NCBI GenBank assembly: GCA_006538405.1
Contig: BJKQ01000035.1
Span: forward strand, 42,761-106,760
Direction: 5' to 3'
Origin: Hansfordia pulvinata
Lineage: Eukaryota; Ascomycota; Sordariomycetes; Xylariales
Length of the DNA: 64,000 bases
The number at the start of each line of letters is the position of its first letter. Position 1 is the stretch's first letter. The position numbers and the translations under genes were made by a program. Below the pieces are notes generated by a model that saw nothing but the letters and a program-made list of their open reading frames with translations, had not been told where the DNA came from and did not search any database. Positions 21,771 through 33,121 of the stretch are shown in pieces.

Positions 21771-23981
21771 CAGAAGCAGCAGCCACAGCATCTTCTGTCT
21801 TCAGACGGCACGTGGTATACGTCGGGTACTGGCATCTAATCAAGGCTGCGAAGGTCCACGACTGCTCGGCTTTCACGTCCGCCTTCGACCTGACGCCACA
21901 CCACAGAAACAGGATAGCTTAAAAGAGCAGGCTGCTTCACCTAGTAGGTCGCTCCTAGGATGCGACAGACAGCTCCGGGCTATGAGGTGCGTGACGAATA
22001 ACCGTGACAGAGAAACCGACTGATTCATGCTGCTTCCAGACGCGCTCAAACAGAGCGGGGCCATCAAGGTCGGCTTGAAGAATGAACGTTCACTGTCGGG
22101 ATTTGGCTTTCTGTTCGAGAGATACCTGGAAATCTGTGCGCGAGATGTCTGCATCTGCTTATAGATTCAAGACACCATATAATCGAGAATCAGCCCGGGA
22201 AACCAGCACAGCGAGACTGCACACTGCGACAACCGCAGGCACCACGACCTCCTCCGCGACATCACCCCCTGTAGACCAACGAATACCCGCCTTCACGAAC
22301 ATCCCTACAGCCGGTGAGTGAGACCTGCCGTGGTTCAGTGTCCACCCTCGCGAGTATCATACACCTGCATTGCATGAAAGCATCCAGGCTCCCGAACGTC
22401 TGGCTTCGTGATCCTATCTTCTGCTCGGCCGAGTGGCTCGGCAATCTCACAGGCACAGAGTCTCAAACCTCGTCCAAACTAGCCTGTCCTTTATTACCAA
22501 CAGACCCAGCCCGGCCCAGATCAGCCAGCTTAAACGGTGGGGTCGGAAAGGAAGTGTCCATGGCCATGCTAATGTAGGTTTTGAGCACCGCAAGCGTTCG
22601 AGGCATGACCAACTTCCGAATGGCTTCGACACGATCGGTCGTTACCGAGTCACCCGTGGTGACCCGGCGTCATGCCGCGATGGCGGAACGTCCTCGGGAA
22701 ACGAGAGATGCTACTAATTGACACGCCTCAAACGTAAGATTCGTGGGTCGTTGAAGAGGCCACAGGTCTCATACAGGCTACTGCAAACATGTCTGGCGAT
22801 GACTGGAAAGAGCGCTTGTGCTTCGTGCCTTTTCCTATGCCACAGTGGATTCTGAACTCTAAATGGCAGACCGTCCGTGAAAGACAGGCCGATTCACAAC
22901 AATGTCAAACGCGATGGCGGCACGATGATCGATACTCATTGCTGTGTCTTATCTCCTGTCAAATGAGAATGGCGCAAGTGTCATAACGGGCAATCGAGTG
23001 TCACTTACCTATAGTGTTGTGACGCGCAACTGGCAGACGAGGAAGGGGAAAGGGGAGGGAGAGTAGCGTGGAGAGAGAAACGGGGACCGGCCCGGGTCGA
23101 ATGGTTCGCAAGCATTGCAACAGAACGCCGTCTATCCTGGATCGTAGCTTGTGCCTCCTTACTTGCTATCTTGACGCGCACACTAGGGATGAGGGTCTGT
23201 CGCGACGAACTCTAAGAGTGGAGGCCAGAGATCAGCTGCGTGTCAGGCAACAGCCAGAGCAGTAATGGAGCTGACCACAGCCCAACACGACGGCTTGCAA
23301 ACGAATGAAAGGGGCACCAGGAGTCTGGTACAAAGGACGAAGCATCCCGTGGGCGGCTGACAAGCCATCGCGTCATGACTGCGTTGTGAATCATGCTTGT
23401 TCGCCTGACATCGCATGTCTCAGTGGACGACCAGGCCACCTTGATCAACAGCAAGAGAGGAATTGGCAGTGAGCCTCAGCTGCTACTGCTCTCTCCAACG
23501 GTCCCTGGTGCTTTGTCTCGCACCAAGCCACGGTGTTTGAAGCCAGACTTTGAATGCTCAAGCAGCGGAGTCACCGTCTCCTGTGGCAGACCTCAATACT
23601 TTGTTTCGCACAGGGGGGCCTGTCTGTCCGGTCGGCCGTGGCGGAGTCCGACTGGGGCGAGCCGAAGGAACTTCCATACTTGGTCCTCGTCCAAGAGATT
23701 GAGGCCCAAGATCTGCCAGGCCTTGTCTATAACAGACCCTCGCCTCTCCTACCATCCAGATCTCAGAGCAATGCGTGCCAAGCCCCAGAGAGCATCGATT
23801 CACTTCCAAAGTCAGGCTAATCCGGTCGTCCATTTCCCCTTACACCCGTCCAAGGAGCTCGATTGGTCGGTGGTCAGACATTCGCAAACAAGCCCCCCTC
23901 AACATATTGGTGTTCCGAACACAGCTCTGGCACATCCCGGTCCGGACCTACAGCGCCACATGCCTGTTCAAAGTGCATGCA
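21771..23981. other. Intergenic, no supported gene
   Basis: 2.2 kb of GC-balanced sequence. Overlapping frames up to 201 codons (23393-23998 plus) have no motif and are Pro/Ser/Arg-rich. It may hold further degraded parts of the integrase element, but I cannot show this. Confidence 0.35.
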
Positions 23982-24811
23982 ATGCCGGCAGTCACTAGAT
24001 CGATGGCCCACGGAAAGGACCTGGATGCCGCAGCCCGCGCGCCGCCCGTTGCCGGCCCCGATTACACCGCTCCCCGCTCTGGAGCCGGGGAGTCGCCCGC
24101 AAACATCAAGATGTGAGCATGGAAAGCCGTTCTTCCCCATCCGTTCCATACAGCACATGCTGATGTCCGCACCCTGCTTCACGAAGCAGTACCAGGCAGC
24201 CCTGCGCCCGGCAGCCAGACGCAGTGCGAGGCCTCCCACGACTCAAAGTCCCTTTGGCGTGGATCATGGGCACCGCTCTCATCTGCGCTGCGGTAGCAAT
24301 TTATCTAGGCCAGTCACCCACGGGCAGTATCACAACATCAGTATCGTCAGGATCGATGAAGGCCGACGCCGAGGGCGCAACTTTCGACCACCAGGCCCGA
24401 CGGAAGGGTATGGTCGTGGAGGAGTACTGTCGAATCTGCGCGACAGCTATAGAGCTGGGACCGCCTTTGCTACTGCCCGGCCATGCCGCTCCAGCCCTAG
24501 AGTGCGATCTCTACAGCATCCTGGGACTTGACCCGGAGCAGGCCGATACGCTCAGCAGGCAAGAGATCGGGCGCGCAAGAGGGCAGCGTCTGCGGACACG
24601 CGGGGCGAGCGCCGAACAGGCCGGGGGCCACAAGGAACAGATGCTGGAAGAAGCTGTACATAGAGCAGCCCACGTGTTGCTGGACAGGTACCTCGCAGAG
24701 GCGTACCGAGAGAGCGTCTTGAATCTTCTATGGGACGGGCGCAAGATGGACGACATTTGTGCGTGTGGGGACCGTGCTAGGCCTTCCGCGTCACCTGGTT
24801 CGGGGGATTGA
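23982..24811 (+). CDS. Membrane-anchored J-domain-like protein lacking HPD
   Basis: The two-exon model 23982-24112 and 24196-24811 (intron 83 bp, GTGAGC...ACCAG, possible branch CTGAT) gives 248 residues in one frame; without the splice, a shorter form could begin at the ATG at 24266. After a polar N-terminus of about 60 residues comes a membrane segment (GTALICAAVAIYLG), then a Cys pair (YCRICA) and a segment starting DLYSILGLDP that resembles J-domain helix I. The later LEEAVHRAAHVLLDRYLAEAYRE resembles helix III. The intervening loop has no His-Pro-Asp, so it could not stimulate Hsp70 in the normal way. It would belong to the degenerate J-like class, perhaps a membrane-tethered scaffold (inference). 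An acceptor at 24186 is also in phase. Confidence 0.5.
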
Positions 24812-26929
24812 TTCTTGAGGGCCGGGAAACGTGCGAAGGAAGCAGACCAGTCGGCCGTGACTGATGAGCGATAGAGAACCTATGTTGTTGGTGCGGATGA
24901 CCTTGTTTGGCATGCCATCAGCGCTGAGCTTGACCGACTTGCGGAGCTTAGGTTGGGTAGTACGTTGACGAAAGTGCGCAGGGATCGGAGGACCGGAACA
25001 AAGACAGCGCCTGGCCAGGCCACCTGCTGCAGAGATACCCCTTGTTCGGCCAGGCCGGAGGCTAGGCACGGCACGGCAGAGGCACACGGCAGAGCACAGA
25101 TCAAGCGATAAACACACGACGTTGGTTGTCCGTCAGACTTGGAAGAAGTAGATGGATGAAGAATGACATGCTTGGCCAATGATCTAGCAGTCTGCCCTGG
25201 GGAGAATGATGTGCCGTGGGAGCAACGTATTGGTGGGTGGGTAGATGGAAGAAACGGCGGCTGGGAGACTCACTGCTCCCCAAATTCTGACATTGCCGGC
25301 GACTGTCGAGGGTGGGTGGTCTCTTAAAGCCGGTTGGACCTCATCAGTGCCGGGGAAAGGGCGTTGCGTTGGCGTTGCGGGCGGATTCCGGGGCTGCCTG
25401 TGCCCACCACGATACGAGTACGTAGGTACCTTTCCATTGAAGTGATAAGTCGGGATATCTTCATAAGGCACCTTCTTTGATCTGACGCGACGAAATGCAT
25501 TGAAACAACTATGCTCGTACCCGAGAGACATGGTCGCGCCGTGCGTGCACCAGAGCCCAGCACAGTCAAGTTGTACCGTGTGTTATGCATGTGGCAATTG
25601 TGAGAATGCATAAGCTGCATAGCCACGTGCATGCAATTGAACATTACATGTATGACACCGCTCATTACATAAGGTAGGCAATGTACCGTGCCGAGTCTGG
25701 TCCATTGACGTAGAAGCAATTGTGGTATTGATGAAGTGAAGGTTTTCCGGTCGAACTCCCGGTCGGCCAGTTGACCCGAACATCCCTACGGCACAGTCAC
25801 TCCTATACTAGATGCCGCCCCGAAGAACGATAACCGACCAGTTCCAGTCTGTGTTTCGACCATATCGTGGCGTGGTGCAGAGCGACAAATTATCATATGC
25901 AAAGCAATGCGAGCGAGGCTTTGTGCCTAGGCTCTCCAACTGAGACTCCATGTCCGTGGTATTCCAGTGTTGGCTTATGTTCAGTCCAGGTGGATGAACG
26001 GCTGAGAAGCCGGGGCGGAGTTGAACACGAGACCAAAGGGGCTCGAGCGCACCAGATGTCCAGCTGTTGTCAAGTCTTGTCCCTCTCCAGATCCTCGATA
26101 CGTGTCTTTAAGGCTGCATTCTCTTCGCGCAGAGACTTTATCTCAGTATGGATCATGTTCTGAACGGTGCGAAATCATCAGTAGAAAGGGTATCGCAACA
26201 ATCGACGAGAATGGTGGAGCAACGTGGGCTGTGTTCGGCAAACCTGCCAAAACGCAGCCGTCACCGGAGAAATACGTAACTGCGCATCTAAGAAGCCCGT
26301 GCACCTTACACGTATTGCCGTACGAACAAAGTGCGACCCCCAGTGCCATTCCCCACACGCATAAAATCGATCAAAATCTTGAGTCCATGTCAAGTCAAGT
26401 GGCCTCGGCCGCAAAGCGGGTTTATACACGTTTTATTTACCAGTGCATAATTTCTTCACTGAACTTATGAGTTATGAACATTCGATTGTTCAGTTCTCGC
26501 AAATGGCGCTTCTCACCTGAGCTTTGATTCCTCAACCCTCGTCACATTAGACGAGCCCTTACAAAGAGAAACCCGTACCGTACCGGAGGAGTTTTGGAGG
26601 GCGACAAAGAGACGCGTTCTGCCTTTCACCCTTGCGACAGTTGTAAGGCCTCGCAGCGAGCGCCACGTACGTATTGGCCTTCACTATCGCGGCGTCACTG
26701 TTTACGAGACCGTCCACGTCCAGTCATCGTATGGACAGCGGGATGATTGTCCTGAGAACATGAGCTATCGAATGCGCACCGTAATAGGCGACGAAATCGC
26801 AGCCTGCCGCCGCAAGCCCTGAGGTATAATGATGCCTACAAATACCTCTTACCCCGTCTAAGTCCACGCCTGCCTAAGGAGTCTTCACACCCGTTATGAT
26901 TACCACCGGAACCCTCAGCTGATCACAAC
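24812..26929. other. Intergenic, no supported gene
   Basis: 2.1 kb. Overlapping frames of up to 149 codons have no motifs. No RNA gene or repeat was recognised; one B-box-like motif (GGTCGAACTCC, 25749) lacks the rest of a tRNA. Confidence 0.35.
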
Positions 26930-28130
26930 ATGCCAGATCTGAGCCTGCGACATGATAGCCTTGAGCTTGTTGCCAAGGCCCTGTTCTACCTTGCCAATGA
27001 GGATGTCTCGTCCACGGACCCGGCAGACAAGCGAGATTCCAAATCGCCAGTCGTCCGCGCCTTGGAAGCCGACCTCCTCGAAGCCCAATCAACCAATCCC
27101 CTAGCACCCGGCTTTAGCAGATCATTCCTTACCGGCTTCATTCACAGCGTCCTCCAGCTTGCCTTCCATGCTAACCTGCAAGAGTTCCGCCGCACGAAGA
27201 TTGGGGGCTCGCTGGACCGCATGTGCTGGCCCGATCGCCTCTGTCGCGCCGAGACACCAGAAGATGTTGAGAGGTGGATATGTGACCTTGGTCTGGCTGA
27301 GTGGTTCCAGAATCTCGATGTTGGACGCCTGGGCTCCAAGACCGCGGGCGATAAGGACTATCCCATCGTCTACGGGCGACAGGCCGTCAAGGTCAAGACG
27401 CCGCCGCCGCGTAAACGCTCGGGCAGCAGCATTCGGTACCCCGTCTTCATCTGCAAAGTCCCCGACCAGTCCTTCGATTGCGAAGCATCCGCCCGGCCCT
27501 TCGCCAGCCACATTGTCGACCAGCCCTTCATCTACTAGGACGACAGGCAGACCCCCGACCAACCACTCGTCCATAAGACTCCCACCCAGTTCCTCGCCCG
27601 CCACACCCCCGAGCGCCGTCCTATCTTCGAGGAAAGCGAGCCGGTTGCAGTCAGGTTCTTCAGCCCTTCCAAGAGCCAGCTCGAACCCCCCGAGCGTCTC
27701 CAGGGTAGAGGAGGCAGAGGGTCTCGAAGTACTTCGACAAATCTTACAGGTCAAGATCCAGAATCCCCGCATTTCGCCACTGGTCACGCCGGACCCGCCA
27801 AGAAGGCAGAACCCCTCATCTTCGAAGGAAGCTACCCTGAGCGAGATCATGGCCGACCGCGCCAAGCTGTTCCCTACCATTGCTCAAGGGAGGGAGACTC
27901 TAAGCGAGCGCGAGCTCTTCTCAAAACTGCAGGGTCAGCTGAAGGGGCTGCTGTCGGATGCACCGACAGGACTTGCTGTGCTATCCAGCGATCAGCCACA
28001 CAGCGAGGAGGGGCACAGGGAACAGGGCGAGTCTGGGGTAAGTCCTGCGAATGCAATACATGTAAATAAGGGCCCGTCTAGATTAGACTCTTCAAGCGCG
28101 ACTGACCCGCGGAGCCGGATGCCGAGATAA
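26930..28130 (+). pseudogene. Orphan gene with an in-frame TAG at the edge of an AT block
   Basis: The ATG at 26930 opens a good coding frame of 202 codons (helical, with conserved-looking Trp-rich part DVERWICDLGLAEWFQNL near residue 115). It stops at TAG 27536-27538, but the same frame then stays open to about 28071 and reads protein-like immediately after the stop (DDRQTPDQPLVHKTP), so the TAG looks like a C-to-T change of a Gln codon. Near 27.7-27.8 kb a second frame takes over with a better C-terminus (LSEIMADRAKLFPTIAQG...) that ends at 28130; this could be an intron or a frameshift. An alternative intron 27411-27507 (GTAAAC...CCAG) would avoid the TAG. No family is recognised. Confidence 0.5.
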
Positions 28131-28183
28131 GCGCCAGGATAGCTTAAGCTGAGATCCAGCAGGTTACTTCTTGACATGGGCAC

Positions 28184-28206
28184 ATTTTACCCAAACTGGG
28201 TAAAAT
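28184..28206. repeat. Perfect inverted repeat at the AT-block boundary
   Basis: ATTTTACCC (28184-28192), 5-nt spacer, GGGTAAAAT (28198-28206). It lies where GC-balanced DNA changes to AT-rich DNA, just downstream of the orphan gene; it could be a terminator-like hairpin or a transposon end. Confidence 0.7.
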
Positions 28207-28908
28207 ACACCCACTTTTAGCGAATATACTTAGAATAAGCGTTATGTGCCTAATTAATTAAGGTTTTTATAATGTAAAAACGGAGATATAAAAGTGTTTC
28301 AAGTTATGGCCTTTTATTTTATAAACGGGTTTTAAGTTTTTTATAATCTTTTACAAAATATTTATATTAAAGTTTTTTTTATCTTTTAAAAACTTAAAAG
28401 CGGATATTAAAAGCGAGTTAAGACTTTAAACGATAAAAGAAAGTACGTAATTATATACTTAAACTTATATCTATTTTTTATTTATTCGTAATACTTAATA
28501 TTAAAAAGTTAATCGCGACACGAAGCGGGTTATATAATATTTTAAAAAGTATAAAAGTGTATTAAATTAAATCTTATATATTATATAATTATATAATTAT
28601 TAGTTAATTATATAATTTGAATTAATAAGGTAATTTTCTTTTAAAAAGTAACTTATATTTTAATATAAAAAAGTTAATATTAAATAATATAAGTTCTTTT
28701 TTAAGAACTTTAAGTTATAAATCTTAAATATTAATACTTTATTAAATTTAAATAATTAAATATAAGCTTTAAAAATAAAAAAAAAACTATTTAAGTTTTT
28801 AATTATTATATTTCTGCTTATTTTAATAAATCCTTATATTTTTAAAACTTAATATCGTAAAAAAGTAAGATATTTAAAATAAATAAAAGAATCGTAAAAG
28901 TAATAAAC

Positions 28909-29426
28909 TGTAACGACCTGGATTCTTCTTAAGAAAAATACAGAATTAATTTAAGGGTTTATATTTTAAAAGAACACTTAAAAGGTCGTTTATCGGTAAA
29001 CATTAAGCAATTAATTGATAAATAGGTAATTGAAGTATTACATAAGTGGTAGACTGTCGTTAAGAGGTTACTCTTATTTAAGAATGACTTAAATGCTTAA
29101 ATTAATTATTAAGGTAATAAATAATTAAATATATAAGAAAACCTTCCTTCCTTATATATCCTTTATTCCCTTTATAATACCGTAACGGCTTACAATATTC
29201 CTATATTAGATTACCGTGATCCCTTAATGGCTTATCGTGATCTCGAGTAACTCACCGTGATCTTCTTATTTTAATAAGTGATCGTGTCACGTGACCTTAT
29301 ACCGGTGATCCATATTTCTTATATATATAATTAAGTTAATATAGCCTTATACGATTATTAGTTTATAGGTCTCTTACTTATATTAATGTGGCCCGTCTTA
29401 CCGGCCTAGCAATCGGGTTCGTAATA
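28909..29426 (-). mobile_element. Solo LTR of a Ty3/gypsy family, with 5-bp target duplication
   Basis: 518 bp. The two ends are TGTAACGA (28909) and, on the other strand, TATTACGA (29426), i.e. the near-inverted TG...CA ends of an LTR with a RIP change. It is flanked by a perfect direct repeat TAAAC at 28904-28908 and 29427-29431. It is similar along its length to 52379-52916 (same orientation) and 50019-50553 (opposite). No polypurine tract or internal region is adjacent, so it is a solo LTR left by recombination. It is less mutated than the other copies. Strand is assigned from the 52-58 kb element. Confidence 0.9.
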
Positions 29427-30840
29427 TAAACGTATTAGCTTTTATTATAATCTATTTTAAGTTTATAATTTAAAACTTAAAAATCGATATTATTTATTAA
29501 TATTATTAAAATATTATATTTTTTCTTATTTAAAAGTTTAATTTCTTATTTATCTTTATTTTAATTTTTTATCCTTAATTATTATAAACTTATATGAATT
29601 ATAATCTTTAATGAACTTATTAGAAAATAAACGTATATAAATATTTCTATTTTTCTACCTTTAATAAGTATTTTATATCTTTTATTTTAATAAATATAAG
29701 CGTTTTTCTTTAATTTTAAGAATTTATAAACTTATTTATTCTTTATTTAAAAGCTTTTAATATTATTTTATATAAGTTATTAAAGTGAAAGTGTTTTTTA
29801 TTTATAATTATATAAGTTAACGTTTTATAAAAGACTTTTATTTTATATAATATAATATAAAAACCTTTTAAGAATATTTTATAATTATATTAAAATAAAA
29901 AAAGATGCTTTTTAAAACTTATAAAAGTATTTTCACTTTAAGTATAATCTTTAATATTTTATTTTTTTATAAAAGATATTAATTTAAGGCGCCGTAATAA
30001 CCTTAATTAATGAGGCGTTAATAAGCAGTATTACTTAGATTTTAGTTTGACTCGAGAGCTATTAAGCTTATAAAAAGCACCGTATAAAAGGGGAGTGATA
30101 TCGTTAATAAATCGAGTATTACGTAAAACACCCGGTTCTGCCTTTAAAAAGGCTAAAATCCGTTTAATTAAAACGATTTAATAATAAAATTAATAAGAAT
30201 TTAAGTGTATAAAAAGGGAGATATAAGGGTTTAAATATAAAAAGGGTTCAGCCATTTAAAGGGGTTAAGGTGGAAGGCTTCCTTTAAAAAGTGTAATTCT
30301 TAATAAAAAGCTTAATTTTTTAACAGGAATCCGTTTAATTAAAAGGAAATTAACGTAAAATAATAATGATTTCGCGCTTAAAGCAAGATTTAAAAGAGTT
30401 ATATATGTTATAAGCGGATAAGTAAAAGCTTAAGTATGAATTTTTATATAAAAAAGGGGGTATAATGTTTATAATTTATTTACGCGAGGAGCGCGTTTTA
30501 CTTTTATTTATCCTTATAAACTCCTGGTCCTGCCTTTAAAATAAGTATGATTAAACGATAAGCCTGCCTTAGCTTAATATTATAATTATTATTTAAGTTA
30601 TAATAACTTACCTTTTAAACCCCTTACTTAAAGATTATAAAAGTCTCGGTTTTAATATTACTTAATTTTTTATAACGATTTAAAAGGTTATATTATTAAA
30701 GTTTTATTTCATTGCTTATAAATTAATTTAAAGATAAAAAGAGAAAAGGGAAAGTCTTATATTTATAAGATATAATAATACATATGAATACTACATTTAT
30801 AATAAGTAATACAGCTTATATATAGTTCCCTTTTAACGAT

Positions 30841-31200
30841 TAAGCGGTCGTTAAAAAAAGCGTGAAACGAGCTGTTAATCGTTAAACAGTAAAGACTTAA
30901 TTTTATTATAAAGTGCTAATAACTATAATTAACTGCTCTTATTTTATAAAAGGTAGAACGGCTTCTTCTTTTCTTAAGAAATAAAAATTAAGGTAATTAT
31001 AATAAAGTAATATAAAAGGGACGGTCTTTTTTATATTATCGATATTTTTACACATTACACTTTAAGCCTTATTTATATTCAGTACGACCTTATTATATAT
31101 ATTATCTTAACTTTTATTAAAAAAAACTTTAAAGTTCATTTTGAAATAACTTATATTAAAACTTAAAAGAAAGCTTAAAGGTGAATATCATAAAAAATAA
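30841..31200 (+). repeat. Diverged AT-rich repeat shared with 39.13-39.52 kb
   Basis: Segments such as TTATCGATATTTTT followed by ACTTTAA.CCTTATTTATA and TTATAAAGT.TAA.(A/G)A.TATAATTAA recur in the same order near 39.23-39.42 kb, over roughly 270 bp. It is probably the same repeat in both AT blocks. Too diverged to classify. Confidence 0.5.
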
Positions 31201-31601
31201 AAAGAATATTATTATATTAAAAATAATTATTACTTTCTTTTTTAATAAGACTTTAAAGGCTTATAAATATTTAATTAATATGAATAAAAATATAAAATAT
31301 CGAAACATATAAAATCAAGAAGGTTATATCTTTATATAAGGAAACTTAAGATATATTATAATTAAATAAGCATTTAAAAGGTAAATTAAGCGAAAAAGTT
31401 CTCTCCGGTCTTAATCTTCATTTAATAGGCGCGTCAAAACGGGCATAATGGTCCGTCGCTTAACGCCACGGCAAGGTTATATTAAGACAACGGTGAACCG
31501 GGTTTAGATTATTGTCTTCGCGAATTTAGTCCTGAATAACTCCTATCATAGTAGCGGGTCCCTTGCTTAAGTCGTCCCCGTGGCATTGTGATCATATAGT
31601 A

Positions 31602-33121
31602 TCAAGGGTAAGCACAACCTCGGGCTTCCGCCCTCCTCTCCCCCTCGGCTTTCCTCCGGATCGACGCCGTGTGATACGCCTTTTTCCAGAACTTTTTGTG
31701 CTTATTGTCCCGGATGCTAGCGTCGTTGTACGTCAGGCCCCCCGGAAAAAAGACCTGAACCATGGCAAGCCCTGCCGTCGGCACCCACTTCTCTACCTCT
31801 ATAAGCGCTCCTTGGACACCGCCCTCGGTGTGAATAACACCAGCGTCCCGAGAACTGTCAGCTGAGGCGGGCTGCAGCGAGAAGAAAGGTACGAAGGACT
31901 TCTCTCTCGCGGTATCATGAGCCGGCCCCTTGCTTGTCGGGGTTCGCGGGGTATCCGGGTAGGTCCGCGAGCGGCCTTCAAGCCATGCTGGTGCACCGTC
32001 CTGCGTCGACATTGTCTCAAGCCACCCGGGCATTTTGAAAAGCTCACCTGATGGCGAGCCGGGGGCTGCCATACCGGATACCCATTGTTCTACATCGGCG
32101 AGCTCTGTTTCGTGATCCTGAAGATGGACGTGCGCATCTTCGTCGTCCATATATTGTGTGCGGCGGCCAATGATAACGGGTGCGCGGGGAAGCGGGTAAA
32201 GTGGATATTCGCCGCCTCGGGCGAGCGAGGCGTGCCGGCGGCGAACACGTTCTGCAGCATTCCCAATGAACCAATGCGGACAAGGAACCAGGTGTGGTCT
32301 GAGAGGCCAGATACACTGATCAGGAGACAGGTCCATGCGATGGCTAATAAGAGGCATATCCAGCGGGTCTCGGGGCGCGGATTGGAAATGGCAGTAGAGA
32401 AATATTCAAAGTCCCAAGAGCCTGGGAGACCGATCAGGACCATGATGTGAGGGAAACCGTTTCCGCGGGTTATGCAAGTCACTTTCTGGTCCCTTAATAT
32501 ACGTTTCGGCTATTTCTCCTGCTGCCACTGGGGCATGGCGCAGGTGATCATAACAAGGGCTATGCCGCAGAGTGCTACTCAAAGCACGCTCCAGTCCCCG
32601 TAAAGAGCCCAAGGTACGACAGCGATGCCGACCTGGACAAGAAGGATTACCCAGCCAGACCACCAGACCAGATCGCGAGATGGCTTCGTGGGAGGGGCCA
32701 CATGGAAAATGTCGACATGGAGGCTCTCTTCACGGCCGCTCTTATCCACAGGCTCGGGATCAAGGAAGGATCGGAGTTCGTGGTCGCGGAGGAGACGGCT
32801 TATTACGTATGACTGCGTGTTCCGAATAAAGCAGTTAGAGCAGTTCACCACTATCGACGGATGGTCAGTGGTGGGCATTAAACTCATGCCGCCGACGGCA
32901 TTAAGCAGATTAGTGAAGCCATAAGCTGCCCATCCGAACGAGAAGGCTACCCGGGCGATGGGTACACCCCAGCGATCCCCTCTCCGGCCAAGCCAGAGCC
33001 GGTGGCCGACTAGCTGTGCGATGGACTTTTGGACAATGTCACCTCCGATCAAAAGTAGGAGGCTTAATATGTCACTAAGGTTGGCCCACTAGGAGCGGAG
33101 TTCGTTAAAAGACTGTGACAT
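31602..33121 (-). pseudogene. Multi-pass membrane protein pseudogene (Sordariomycete family of unknown function)
   Basis: Reading from the ATG at 33121-33119 in one frame gives the start MSQSFNELRS, then WANLSDIL, GGDIVQKSIAQL, VAFSFGWAAYGF, DLVWWSGWVILLVQVGIA, YGDWSVL, QWQQEK, RGNGFPHIMVL, SGLSDHTWFLVRIGSLGMLQNVF and GTPRSPEA; near the end, after a frame change, EVEKWVPTAGLAMVQVFFPG. From memory, this series of blocks belongs to a large family of fungal membrane proteins with several transmembrane helices and no assigned function. Lesions: TAG 33091-33089, TGA 32581-32579, TAG 32512-32510, and a frameshift near 32.19-32.22 kb. The second TAG probably replaces Trp (TGG to TAG), a RIP-compatible change. 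It lies immediately inside the AT-rich boundary. Confidence 0.85.

Larger units (their letters stand above)
28150..31560. other. AT-rich RIP-type block A
   Basis: GC content falls abruptly after 28.15 kb. TpA is extremely common and CpA/TpG rare, while CpG, CpC and CpT survive, as expected when RIP acts on CpA on both strands. It contains a solo LTR and a segment shared with block B. No open frame of useful length exists. Confidence 0.85.

Noticed and set aside
23863..24531. 222-codon plus frame
   Set aside because: Overlaps the J-like gene in another frame; Arg/Pro/Ser composition typical of a shadow frame.
25741..25775. tRNA B box GGTCGAACTCC
   Set aside because: No D arm, anticodon arm or acceptor stem nearby.
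28150..28908. Internal region of a retroelement beside the 28.9-kb LTR
   Set aside because: Both flanks carry the TAAAC duplication directly at the LTR ends, so it is a solo LTR and the flanking DNA is not its interior.
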